64,000 nt of DNA from the NCBI RefSeq assembly GCF_963929015.1, contig NZ_CAWVHE010000012.1, positions 124,001 through 188,000 of the forward strand. Direction: 5' to 3'. Origin of the DNA: Merdimonas sp963929015 (lineage in GTDB: Bacteria; Bacillota; Clostridia; Lachnospirales; Lachnospiraceae). Positions 42,764-51,474 of the stretch are shown here, in pieces. Position numbers and translations under genes: made by a program. How positions within the stretch are numbered: position 1 is the first letter of the stretch; every line of letters starts with the position of its first letter. Below the pieces are notes generated by a model. It ran no database searches. It was not told where the DNA came from and saw only the letters and a list, made by a program, of their open reading frames with translations.

Positions 42764-45568
42764 ATGAGAATTGCAAGCTATGTAAAAACAGGCATTTTGG
42801 GCCTGATCCTTTTGATTGGATTTGCAGTCCTGCCGGCAGCGCCGGCAAGGGCCGCAGAAGATACAGAAGTGCAGACAACAGAGGATGGGGCGCTTGAGCG
42901 TAGTGAGGAAGACGCGGTATTACAGGGAGAGGATGGAAAGCCTGCGGCTCCGTCCGGATATGTGGCGCCTCAGGAAGACAGAGGGCTGGACGCATCCACC
43001 GGGAATCTGAACTGGAACCTGGAAGGAGGAGTCCTGACGATTTCCGGATCCGGCGCCATGCCGGACTACAGCAGTAGTGAACCGGCGCCCTGGTATGCGG
43101 AAAGAAACAGCATTTCATCTGTAGAAATTAAGGATGGTGTGACTTCCATCGGCGCATGTGCATTTTTGAACTGCACCAATCTGGAAACAATCCAGATTGC
43201 GGATACTGTCACCAGTCTGGGGCAGGCGGCGTTTTATAACTGCAGCTCTTTGAAACAGGTGGATTTCCCGGCAGGTGTGACCACTCTGCCTGCAGGGCTT
43301 TTCTATCAGTGCTATCAGCTTACGTCGGTGACCATGCCGGGAGTGACCACAGTTGAGGACTATGCTTTTCAGGATACCGGACTTACCACATTTACAGTCA
43401 GCAGTAAACTGACTTCTCTGTCCGGAATAGCCCTTTATCTGACGCCGGTTACTGCTTATCAGGTGGAGGCGGGCAATCCGGTCTATCAGGCAAAGGACGG
43501 CGTTTTGTTTACCGACCAGGGAACGACGCTGCTTGCCTATCCGGCAGGGAGGACGGACGCTTCCTATACCATTCCGGACGGCGTGACGAAGATTGGAGAT
43601 GGTGCCTTTTTACAGAGCAGCAATCTGACAGACATTTCTTTAGGAAATCAGGTGACACATCTGGGAGCGTCTGCTTTCCAGGAATGTAACGGGCTTCGGG
43701 TGGTGACGATTCCGGATAGCGTGACCGAAGTGGGTGATTATACTTTCTACAGTTGCAGGAACCTTCAGTCCCTGACATTTGGAAATGGACTGACATCGAC
43801 TTCTTATCAGATGTTTGAAAAGTGCTGGAATCTTAGCGACATTCATTTTGGCAGCCGGCTGACCGCCCTTGGGAGCCGCACCTTTGCCAATAACAGTGCG
43901 TTGAAGGAGGTATCCCTTCCGGCCAATATTACAGAGCTTGGATCAGGGGTTTTTGGAAATTGCAGTGAGCTGACCACCTTTACTTCGGCGGGGCTTACGA
44001 TGATTCCGTTCCAGGGATTTTTAAATGATTCTTCGCTGGTAACGCTTCAGCTGAATGAAGGTGTGAAGGAGATCGCGAGAGCTTCCTTTTTGGGATGTAC
44101 TTCTCTGGCAGAGGTGCAGCTTCCGAAGTCGGTGAAGCTGGTGCACTCCATCGCATTTCCGGAGGAGACAAAGATTACCTGCCTGAATCCTGCTATGGAT
44201 GCCTACGGCATCAATGGATACCGGGAACTTGACACAGTGGCGATATCCGCCCGGCGCAGTTACAACAACGCATTTGAAGTGCTGGAAAGCGTCAATGAGA
44301 TCCGCGCACAAAACGGACGGAGCAAATTGGTGATGAATGAGTCCCTGCTGGAGACTGCCATGCAAAGAGCGGCGGAGATTGCCATTCTGTTTTCTCACAC
44401 CCGTCCGGACAGTTCTCTTTGCTTTGATCTGAATGATCAGATGAGGGGGGAGAATATTGCATGCGGCCAGTCAACGGTGGCCGGTGTGGTAGATTCCTGG
44501 ATGAGGTCGCCCGGACACAGGGAAAATATGCTTAGAGACGGGTACACGTCTATTGGCATTGGCTGTGTGGAAGTAGGCGGAAGATACCACTGGGTACAGT
44601 GCTTCGGGACCGATGAAGGAAGCGTTGATTGCAGCAAACCTGCGGATCAGGCGGTGACGGAACAGATTGCCATAGCGACAGAGGTCTTTGAGGAGGGGCA
44701 AAATACTTCAGACGTTATTTTTGGAGAGGTTGCTACTTATTCTTATGAACTGGGGATCCAGGCGCCACTTCTGCAGCTTGGGCTGAATACGCATACGCAG
44801 TTCCATGCTTATCTGGTGGATGTAACAGCTGATATGAGTATGATCCTGAATGACGACTCGCTGATATGGGAGAGCAGCGACCCGGAGATAGCCACTGTAG
44901 AAAATGGCATGGTTCGGACGATGTCCAAATCTGGAAAAGTGACCATCACCGCAAAGACCAAAGAAGGGTATTATACGGCTTCTGCGGAAGTGATGGTGGG
45001 AAGCTCCCAGCTGCCTTTCTCGGACGTCGGACTGTCCAGCTGGTATTATTCCTCTGTTGAGTATGTCTATAACAACGGCCTGATGACCGGTCTTAATGAG
45101 TCCACCTTTGGCCCCGGAGAGAACCTGGCAAGAGCACAGCTGGCCGTGATCCTGTACCGGCTGAGCGGCTCGCCGGAAGTGGCGTATGAAGATATCTTCC
45201 CGGATGTGCCGGATGGACAGTGGTATACAGACGCCGTCATCTGGGCGCAGGAGAAAGGCATCGTTACCGGATACTCAGATACCGGCACATTTAAGCCCGG
45301 CAAAGAGATCAACCGCCAGGAGATCACGACTATGATGTACCGCTATGCAAAATATCAGGAATATTCCCTGGAAGGCGGAGCGGACTACAGCAGTTATCCG
45401 GATGCGGCAAATGTTCAGGAATTTGCCAAAGATTCCATGAGCTGGGCAGTGGGCAACGGCATCGTTACCGGAAAAGAGAATCCGACGAGGCTGGATCCGC
45501 TGGGCAATACAGCCAGAGCTGAATGTGCGACGATCATAATGCGGTTCGTGGAAAAGTACGGAAAATAA
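42764..45568 (+). CDS. LRR - CAP domain - Ig-like surface protein with three SLH domains
   Basis: 934 aa. A signal peptide ends near residue 30 (ARAAE). LRR_5/BspA repeats run about 75-480, including the cap GNLNWNLEGGVLTISGSGAM common in such proteins. A CAP/SCP-like domain (about 500-625) has VNEIRAQNG, FSHTRPD, GENIACGQ and SPGHRENMLR, the usual CAP signatures with their His/Glu residues. An Ig-like segment (about 660-748) precedes SLH domains (about 750-934). CAP proteins have varied roles and no single enzyme activity is assured. CAGGAGG precedes the ATG. SLH DNA closely matches the two preceding SLH genes. Confidence 0.9.
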   Translation: MRIASYVKTGILGLILLIGFAVLPAAPARAAEDTEVQTTEDGALERSEEDAVLQGEDGKPAAPSGYVAPQEDRGLDASTGNLNWNLEGGVLTISGSGAMPDYSSSEPAPWYAERNSISSVEIKDGVTSIGACAFLNCTNLETIQIADTVTSLGQAAFYNCSSLKQVDFPAGVTTLPAGLFYQCYQLTSVTMPGVTTVEDYAFQDTGLTTFTVSSKLTSLSGIALYLTPVTAYQVEAGNPVYQAKDGVLFTDQGTTLLAYPAGRTDASYTIPDGVTKIGDGAFLQSSNLTDISLGNQVTHLGASAFQECNGLRVVTIPDSVTEVGDYTFYSCRNLQSLTFGNGLTSTSYQMFEKCWNLSDIHFGSRLTALGSRTFANNSALKEVSLPANITELGSGVFGNCSELTTFTSAGLTMIPFQGFLNDSSLVTLQLNEGVKEIARASFLGCTSLAEVQLPKSVKLVHSIAFPEETKITCLNPAMDAYGINGYRELDTVAISARRSYNNAFEVLESVNEIRAQNGRSKLVMNESLLETAMQRAAEIAILFSHTRPDSSLCFDLNDQMRGENIACGQSTVAGVVDSWMRSPGHRENMLRDGYTSIGIGCVEVGGRYHWVQCFGTDEGSVDCSKPADQAVTEQIAIATEVFEEGQNTSDVIFGEVATYSYELGIQAPLLQLGLNTHTQFHAYLVDVTADMSMILNDDSLIWESSDPEIATVENGMVRTMSKSGKVTITAKTKEGYYTASAEVMVGSSQLPFSDVGLSSWYYSSVEYVYNNGLMTGLNESTFGPGENLARAQLAVILYRLSGSPEVAYEDIFPDVPDGQWYTDAVIWAQEKGIVTGYSDTGTFKPGKEINRQEITTMMYRYAKYQEYSLEGGADYSSYPDAANVQEFAKDSMSWAVGNGIVTGKENPTRLDPLGNTARAECATIIMRFVEKYGK

Positions 45569-45597
45569 ATGTGGAAAATGTGGATAAAAGCAAATTG

Positions 45598-45649
45598 AAC
45601 CGAAATGGGGACGGGGGATTTTCAGAAATCCCCCGTCCCCATTTCGGTT
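45598..45649. repeat. GGGGACGGGGGATTT palindrome, copy 6
   Basis: A 52-bp palindrome with arms AACCGAAAT/ATTTCGGTT and a 4-base centre. It lies between convergent genes and, like copy 3, overlaps the minus-strand stop codon by two bases. TGTGGAAAA (45570-45578) and TGTGGATAA (45579-45587) sit back to back just upstream. Confidence 0.92.
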
Positions 45650-47501
45650 AAAATACTGCGCCATAACATTGGTCTTCCACAATATCCCCATTTTCATCAT
45701 AGATGCGGAAATATGTCCAGTAATATCCGTTGTGGGGCGGCGTCCAGGTGGTCCAGAATGTATTTCCGGCGGAGAGGGCCTGTGGATTGGTGGTATAGAT
45801 CCACGGGTGGGGATCGCCTGCCAGATATTTATTGCAGTCCAGGATCAGCAGTTCGTAGCGGTATTTCTGCTGTGGATTGATATTGGAGCTGACGCCGATC
45901 AGCCAGCCTTCCCCATAGGGATTGGGCCCCTGGTATTTCCCGTTGATGTAGACCGGGTAATTCCGGCCCACTGCGAAGTTGATGGTCCGTGAAACGATGT
46001 TGCCGCTGGAATCTCTTGCCTCGACGTGGAGCCAGTAGTTTCCCTTTTTTGGCTGCCAGGAGGACCAGTTTCCCTGACGCCAGTCGTCGATGAGGTCCCA
46101 TTTTTTTGTGTCCAGGTTGTAGGACGTCCACCGGAATTCCGGCGCGGATTCCCATCCCGAATACGCCGCGCCCACCTGGATCTCCTCTTCTTTTGTGATC
46201 CAGCAAAGTCCGTCCAGGGAAATGGAGGGCGCTCCTACGGAGACGGTGATCATGTCGGATGCCTGTTCTCCTCTTGCGTTTTTGGCAGCGCAGTAAAGCC
46301 AGTAAGAGCCGCCTGCTTCCGGCTGATAGGAAAATGTGTCGTCGCTGCTCCATTCAGAAGCGTAGATCCAGGTGTTTTTACTGCAGTCATAGACCTGCCA
46401 CTGGTATTGGGTATCGGACGTCTGGCCTGCCACCTGGTACCGTGCGCGGATTTCTGAAGTGTTGTTCTGCAGGAGCCGGATCCCCTGGGAGGAGAGGGCC
46501 GGGGCGCCGTACTGGAGCATATGCCAGATCTTATAGTGGCCTGTTTCATTTACATGGAGATAATCCGGCTCACACATGTCCTTTCGTACGTCAATGGCCG
46601 CCTGCCGCAGATCCACAGTTCGGATGCCATAGTACTGGCAGATTTCCAGGATACTGTCGGCGTAGAGATCAACATCTTTATCGGTAGTGCTACTCCAGGA
46701 ACTGATGTCTCTGTAGTAGGGGGTCAGGCAGATGATCTCTGCCTGCGGATAGTGTTCTCTTAGGCGTACCAGAGCAGTCTGGTACGCGGAGCAGAAGGTG
46801 GAGACGTCTCCGATACCTTCGCCGGGACGAAACTCGCCCAGTTTGGTACTGGCGATATCGTTGGTTCCGCCAAAGAAGAGGATCACATCAGGCGTGCCAT
46901 TGTCATCCAGCCTGACAATGCGTTCTTCTGCAGCCATACACTGTTTACTGTTGTAGCCGCTTGGGTCGCCTTCCCACCAGCCGACCTTGGATCCGCCCAG
47001 AGAATCGTTGATGCCAAGCTGCATGTCATTATTTAAAATGTAACTCATCCACCAGGTCTCAAAGACCCGCATGTAGTCCTCGCAGTAATAGTAGTAGTAA
47101 AGGTTCCAGGGACTGTTATATCCCTCAAAGGTTCCCAGGCTGTCGCCCAGGATAGAAACAATTTTCTTTCCAGAAGTGGAATCTGTCTCTCTGTCCGGCA
47201 CAGAGGAATCCCCCTGGCGCATCCAGGAAGGAAGTGAGATGCCGGAAAGATCCAGAGCGTCAGCCTCGTCAGGCGTTTCCGTGGGATCAGCTCCTGCGGG
47301 ATCCGCAGAATCAGCTCCTGCATGATCTTCCGCGGGAGCAGCTCCTGCTGGATCTGCGGCAGAGAATCCGTCTTCGCATTCTCCTGCCGGAATAGTCTCC
47401 GCTGCCAGGGCCGTGCGGACCGGAAGTGCAAGTCCAAGAAGGCAGCAGATAAAAAAGGCTCCGAATAGTACTCTTAGATGTGTAGTTCGCTTTGTTTGCA
47501 A
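45648..47501 (-). CDS. SGNH/GDSL-type hydrolase with triple-tyrosine-like modules
   Basis: 617 aa. The start is TTG (MQTKRTTHLR) with AAAGGA about 10 bases upstream. A signal peptide ends near residue 34 (ALAAE), followed by Ala/Asp/Pro/Gly repeats (ADPAGA). The SGNH domain (about 112-335) has block I ILGDSLGTF, block III GGTNDIA and block V EPDYLHVNE with Asp and His. Three modules of about 85-95 residues follow, ending like YWLHVEARDSSG, homologous to those in the L,D-transpeptidase at 15495. Family members remove O-acyl groups or act as lipases; a glycan or wall deacylase is a fair guess. There is no SLH domain, so the modules may hold it to the wall. It is the only minus-strand gene in the region. 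Confidence 0.87.
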   Translation of the reverse strand: MQTKRTTHLRVLFGAFFICCLLGLALPVRTALAAETIPAGECEDGFSAADPAGAAPAEDHAGADSADPAGADPTETPDEADALDLSGISLPSWMRQGDSSVPDRETDSTSGKKIVSILGDSLGTFEGYNSPWNLYYYYYCEDYMRVFETWWMSYILNNDMQLGINDSLGGSKVGWWEGDPSGYNSKQCMAAEERIVRLDDNGTPDVILFFGGTNDIASTKLGEFRPGEGIGDVSTFCSAYQTALVRLREHYPQAEIICLTPYYRDISSWSSTTDKDVDLYADSILEICQYYGIRTVDLRQAAIDVRKDMCEPDYLHVNETGHYKIWHMLQYGAPALSSQGIRLLQNNTSEIRARYQVAGQTSDTQYQWQVYDCSKNTWIYASEWSSDDTFSYQPEAGGSYWLYCAAKNARGEQASDMITVSVGAPSISLDGLCWITKEEEIQVGAAYSGWESAPEFRWTSYNLDTKKWDLIDDWRQGNWSSWQPKKGNYWLHVEARDSSGNIVSRTINFAVGRNYPVYINGKYQGPNPYGEGWLIGVSSNINPQQKYRYELLILDCNKYLAGDPHPWIYTTNPQALSAGNTFWTTWTPPHNGYYWTYFRIYDENGDIVEDQCYGAVF

Positions 47502-47716
47502 TGTCAGTCATTCCTTTGTTAAAAAATATTCCAGACCATATGGTAACACGCTGGCAGCTATTTGTCCATGAGGGTTCAGGAAATCTGGATTTTGAAAATA
47601 TATTGTGAAATAGTAGTAAAATAAATGGTATAATATACAATAGTTTGGTATAATTATTTGTACAAACGAATAACTTTGCAAGGTCGGTAACGTGTGAAAA
47701 GAGGAGGGAAGAGACC

Positions 47717-49582
47717 ATGAAAAAGGAGATGAAACGAGGACTGGCGGCGGTTATGACGGCGGCGCTTCTGCTGCCGCAGATGGCGATCGCGGCGGAGCCG
47801 GAGCGGGAGCTGTTGCAGGCGTCTCAGACGCGGCCCTGGGAGGGGAAAGAGATACAGGACATTTCTGCTGCAGATTTGAAAGAACAAAATGAGATCCTGA
47901 TGGAGCTGGACCAGACAGTGCGGGAAGTGTTGCTGGATGCGGAGGATGAGGAGATATCTGTTGATCTCACTGGCATGGAGCTGGAGGTGGGCAGGGATGA
48001 TTATATCAATAAACTGAAATACATCTCGCCCTACTGCAATAGTGATGTGACGCTTCAGATCTGGTATGACGGTTCTTATTATTCGGATCTTGAGATTATC
48101 ACGGACTTGTCGAAAGAAGAGCGGAACAGCCATGTGGAGGAGGCGGACGCCAAGGTGGCAGATATTCTCTCCTGGGTAACGGACGATATGACAGACGCAG
48201 AAAAGCTTTTGGCTGTGCATGATTATTTTGTGGCGGATTTTGCCTATGATCTCTACGGAGGAGAAGGAGAAGAAGCCTACCAGTGCGGAGGCATCTTCCG
48301 CAACCGGACCGGCGTGTGCCAGGCTTATGCTTATGGATATCTGTACATTATGAATAAGCTGGGGATAGAGTGCTATTTTGCCAACAGTCCTGAAATGGGG
48401 CATGCCTGGAATATTGTAAAGGCGGACGGAAATTATTATCATGTGGACTGCACCTGGGATGACCCGGTAGAAGATACCCTCGGAGCGGTCAGTCATCAGT
48501 ATTTTCTATTAAGCGATGAAACGATGCAAGATGAAAAGGCTACCAGCCAGGTTCATACAGGCTGGGACTTGACCATGCTCCCCTGTACCAGCAAGTCGTA
48601 TGAAAATGCGTACTGGAAACAGGCGTTTTCCAGAGTAATCCAGCTGGACGGAAGTTCCTATTATATGAAGACAGACGGTGTTTATCGAAGAGATCTGTCC
48701 AATGGCCGGGAGCAGAAGCTGGCAGATGTAGGAATCTGGAACACATGGGGGTCAGACGGATGGTACGAACAACCTCAGTCAGGGCTCTCCATTTACAGGG
48801 GAGAGCTGTATTACAATACCAGTACCGAGATCCGCAAAATGGCGCTGAACGGGGCCGGCAATACGCTGGTCTACCGGCCGGATACCAGTGACGGTTATGT
48901 ATATGGAAGCCACATTTCCGGTGGGACGCTGGAATATATGATCAAACAGGATCCCTGGATGGAGGGAGAAAAGATAGCTGCGCCGGTGGATCTTGACAGT
49001 CTTGCGCCTGCCGACCCGGATGAACTTCCCTTCCAGGATGTAAGAAATGGCGACTGGTTTTATGATTCTGCAAAATATGTCTATGACAAGAATATCATGA
49101 CGGGCCTTGATACGATTACTTTCGGTCCCGGCGAACAGTTGAAAAGGGCCCAGCTGGCAGTGATCCTCCACCGGATGAATGAAGAGCCGGAAATGACATA
49201 CAGCGCCCTCTTTCCGGATGTGCCGGACGGGCAGTGGTTTACTGACGCCATTCTCTGGGCGGCAGATGCCGGCGTGGTGACCGGATATTCTAACACCGGA
49301 TTTTTTGGAACAGGTGATAACATCAACAGGGAGCAGATCGCAACTATGATGTACCGGTACGCAAGATATAAAGGCTATTCTCTGGAAGACGCAGCAGACT
49401 TCAGCAGCTATCCGGATGCGGCATATGTAAATGAATTTGCAGAAGAAGCCATGGCCTGGGCTGTAGGAAACGGCATCATCACCGGCAAAGAAAACCCGGT
49501 GAGACTGGATCCGCAGGGCTTGGCAACAAGAGCCGAGTGCGCCACCATCATCATGCGCTTTATGGAAACCTTTGAAAAATAA
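47717..49582 (+). CDS. Transglutaminase-like surface protein with three SLH domains
   Basis: 621 aa. A signal peptide ends near residue 27 (IAAE). The transglutaminase-like domain (about 135-260) has Cys in RTGVCQAYAYG (about 201), His in GHAWNIV (about 229) and Asp in YYHVDCTWDDP (about 243). It is a paralogue of the gene at 39717 but lacks its thioredoxin-like and Ig-like parts. A beta-propeller-like stretch (about 300-425) and three SLH domains (about 436-621) follow. GAGGAGGG precedes the ATG. The last 390 bp are nearly identical to the end of the next gene. Substrate unknown; such domains may be proteases or crosslinkers. Confidence 0.88.
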   Translation: MKKEMKRGLAAVMTAALLLPQMAIAAEPERELLQASQTRPWEGKEIQDISAADLKEQNEILMELDQTVREVLLDAEDEEISVDLTGMELEVGRDDYINKLKYISPYCNSDVTLQIWYDGSYYSDLEIITDLSKEERNSHVEEADAKVADILSWVTDDMTDAEKLLAVHDYFVADFAYDLYGGEGEEAYQCGGIFRNRTGVCQAYAYGYLYIMNKLGIECYFANSPEMGHAWNIVKADGNYYHVDCTWDDPVEDTLGAVSHQYFLLSDETMQDEKATSQVHTGWDLTMLPCTSKSYENAYWKQAFSRVIQLDGSSYYMKTDGVYRRDLSNGREQKLADVGIWNTWGSDGWYEQPQSGLSIYRGELYYNTSTEIRKMALNGAGNTLVYRPDTSDGYVYGSHISGGTLEYMIKQDPWMEGEKIAAPVDLDSLAPADPDELPFQDVRNGDWFYDSAKYVYDKNIMTGLDTITFGPGEQLKRAQLAVILHRMNEEPEMTYSALFPDVPDGQWFTDAILWAADAGVVTGYSNTGFFGTGDNINREQIATMMYRYARYKGYSLEDAADFSSYPDAAYVNEFAEEAMAWAVGNGIITGKENPVRLDPQGLATRAECATIIMRFMETFEK

Positions 49583-49601
49583 GAAAAAGGAGAAGAAAGA
49601 A

Positions 49602-51266
49602 ATGATCAGGAAAGGACTAAAAAAAGTACTGGCAATATTTGCGCTTTTGTGCCTCTTTGGTATAGCAGCCGGGATGAGCGCATCGGCGGCAGGAGAGGAG
49701 GATTACGGGGACTATACACTTACGATTCTTAGTAATCGTCTGGTGTATAATGGAGAGTTGAAATCCGGCTATGACCCGGTAAAGGATCTGCCGGAGGGAA
49801 TGAGTATTGACTTTGAAAACCGGATCATTACCCTGGATAATGCAAATATCACAGGCAAAACATATGATTATGGCGGGGGCAACACGTCAAACGGCGAAGC
49901 AATTTACTACAGCGTTCATGACGGAAAGCCGCTGACTGTTCGTCTGGTGGGAGAAAACAGGATGAGCAATGTGAACTGCGGAATTCTGGCTATGTCCGTG
50001 TCCAGCAATGTTGCAGAGCCCGATATAAATCTGATCATAGAGGGCGATGGAAGTTTAAATATTAATTCTTCTGCGGGACGCGTGAATCCTGCAGAAACGA
50101 CATTGGGAATCTCTGGTTCCGTCAGGCTTGTGTCCGGTACATTGAATCTGTGGACAGAGGAAAGCAACAATTATACAGGGATTGTGGGAGACAATGTAGA
50201 ATTCCTTGGCGGAACGGTATCGATTAAAATCCCGAATGGAAAGGATTCTACGCAAACTTCCCTGTACGGAATCTCGGCTGGCGGAACGGCTACGTTTGCC
50301 AACACAGATGTAAATATAGAGGTGGGGAAAGCCGGCTTTGCTTATGGGGTTTTGGTTACGTCTACTGGAGGTAAGACTGGAACCATCACGATTAACAATG
50401 CGTCTATAGATATCCATATGGCGGAGGCGAAGCTTCTTAACAGGGGCATTCTTCAGGGGCAGGGGCCTATGAGGGTATTCCCGCTGGACAGTGAAGTGGG
50501 AGTAGATCAGGTGTTGATTGATCAGAGTGATTCTTATTTTTATATGGGAAATGAAGGACCGGATATCTACTTTGCAAGAGCGGATGCGTTTGCAGCCATG
50601 CAGGGTTGGACAGACGTAAACTATCCTTATCTCTCTATTTCTCCGACACCTTTTGAGGATGTAGAGATTCCGGATCCTGACGAGCCAGCAACTGAGCCGG
50701 AGCAGCCTTTTAATTTTACGGATGTAAAAGGGAACGACTGGTTTTATGATTCTGTAGACTATGTAAATGCCAGCGGTATCATGACCGGTCTGGATGCCAC
50801 GACTTTCGGGCCTAACGAGAAGCTTGCAAGAGCCCAGCTGGCCGTAATTCTTCATCGGCTGAACGAAGAGCCGGAAATGACATACAGCGCCCTCTTTCCG
50901 GATGTGCCGGACGGGCAGTGGTTTACTGACGCCATCCTCTGGGCGGCAGATGCCGGCGTGGTGACTGGATATTCTGACACCGGATTTTTTGGAACAGGTG
51001 ATAACATCAACAGGGAGCAGATCGCAACTATGATGTACCGGTACGCAAGATATAAAGGGTACTCACTGGAAGGCGCAGCAGACTTCAGCAGCTATCCGGA
51101 TGCGGCATATGTAAATGAATTTGCAGAAGAAGCCATGGCCTGGGCTGTAGGAAACGGCATCATCACCGGCAAAGAAAACCCGGTGAGACTGGATCCGCAG
51201 GGCTTGGCAACAAGAGCCGAGTGCGCCACCATCATCATGCGCTTTATGGAAACCTTTGAAAAATAA
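49602..51266 (+). CDS. Beta-helix-type surface protein with three SLH domains
   Basis: 554 aa from the ATG at 49602 (AAAGGAGA nine bases upstream); it begins 20 bp after the previous stop, so the pair is likely an operon. A signal peptide ends near residue 28 (SASAAGE). Residues about 35-345 are short strand repeats (IDFENRIITLDNANITG, INLIIEGDGSLNIN, GTVSI-like) of a beta-helix adhesin, similar in style to the gene at 32401. A Pro/Glu linker and SLH domains (about 368-554) follow. The role is probably surface contact; no catalytic residues were recognised. Confidence 0.86.
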   Translation: MIRKGLKKVLAIFALLCLFGIAAGMSASAAGEEDYGDYTLTILSNRLVYNGELKSGYDPVKDLPEGMSIDFENRIITLDNANITGKTYDYGGGNTSNGEAIYYSVHDGKPLTVRLVGENRMSNVNCGILAMSVSSNVAEPDINLIIEGDGSLNINSSAGRVNPAETTLGISGSVRLVSGTLNLWTEESNNYTGIVGDNVEFLGGTVSIKIPNGKDSTQTSLYGISAGGTATFANTDVNIEVGKAGFAYGVLVTSTGGKTGTITINNASIDIHMAEAKLLNRGILQGQGPMRVFPLDSEVGVDQVLIDQSDSYFYMGNEGPDIYFARADAFAAMQGWTDVNYPYLSISPTPFEDVEIPDPDEPATEPEQPFNFTDVKGNDWFYDSVDYVNASGIMTGLDATTFGPNEKLARAQLAVILHRLNEEPEMTYSALFPDVPDGQWFTDAILWAADAGVVTGYSDTGFFGTGDNINREQIATMMYRYARYKGYSLEGAADFSSYPDAAYVNEFAEEAMAWAVGNGIITGKENPVRLDPQGLATRAECATIIMRFMETFEK

Positions 51267-51323
51267 GCATGTGGAAAACCATGCGGAAAAGTATAGGGAA
51301 AACCATGTGGATAAAAAGTGGAT

Positions 51324-51397
51324 AACTAAATAGGCGCGGCAATGGGGACGGGGGATTTCTGGAAATCCCCCGTCCCCATTGCCGCGCCTATTTAGTT
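51324..51397. repeat. GGGGACGGGGGATTT palindrome, copy 7 (74 bp)
   Basis: The longest palindrome: 37 + 37 bp with only one central mismatch. Outside the shared core the arm AACTAAATAGGCGCGGCAAT is matched base for base by its complement on the other side. TGTGGAAAA (51270-51278), TGTGGATAA (51306-51314) and AGTGGATAA (51317-51325) lie just upstream. It separates the SLH block from the rhamnan cluster. Confidence 0.95.
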
Positions 51398-51398
51398 G

Positions 51399-51427
51399 TT
51401 GCGGAGATATTAAGTATATGATACAAT
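51399..51427 (+). promoter_or_regulatory. Possible promoter of the rfbA-led operon
   Basis: TTGCGG (51399-51404), a 17-bp spacer and TACAAT (51422-51427). The -35 begins one base past the 74-bp palindrome, a placement like that at 2554. Confidence 0.35.
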
Positions 51428-51474
51428 TATTCGGATAAAGTAGAATGCGTATATCATGTAAACAGGAGGTTGTC

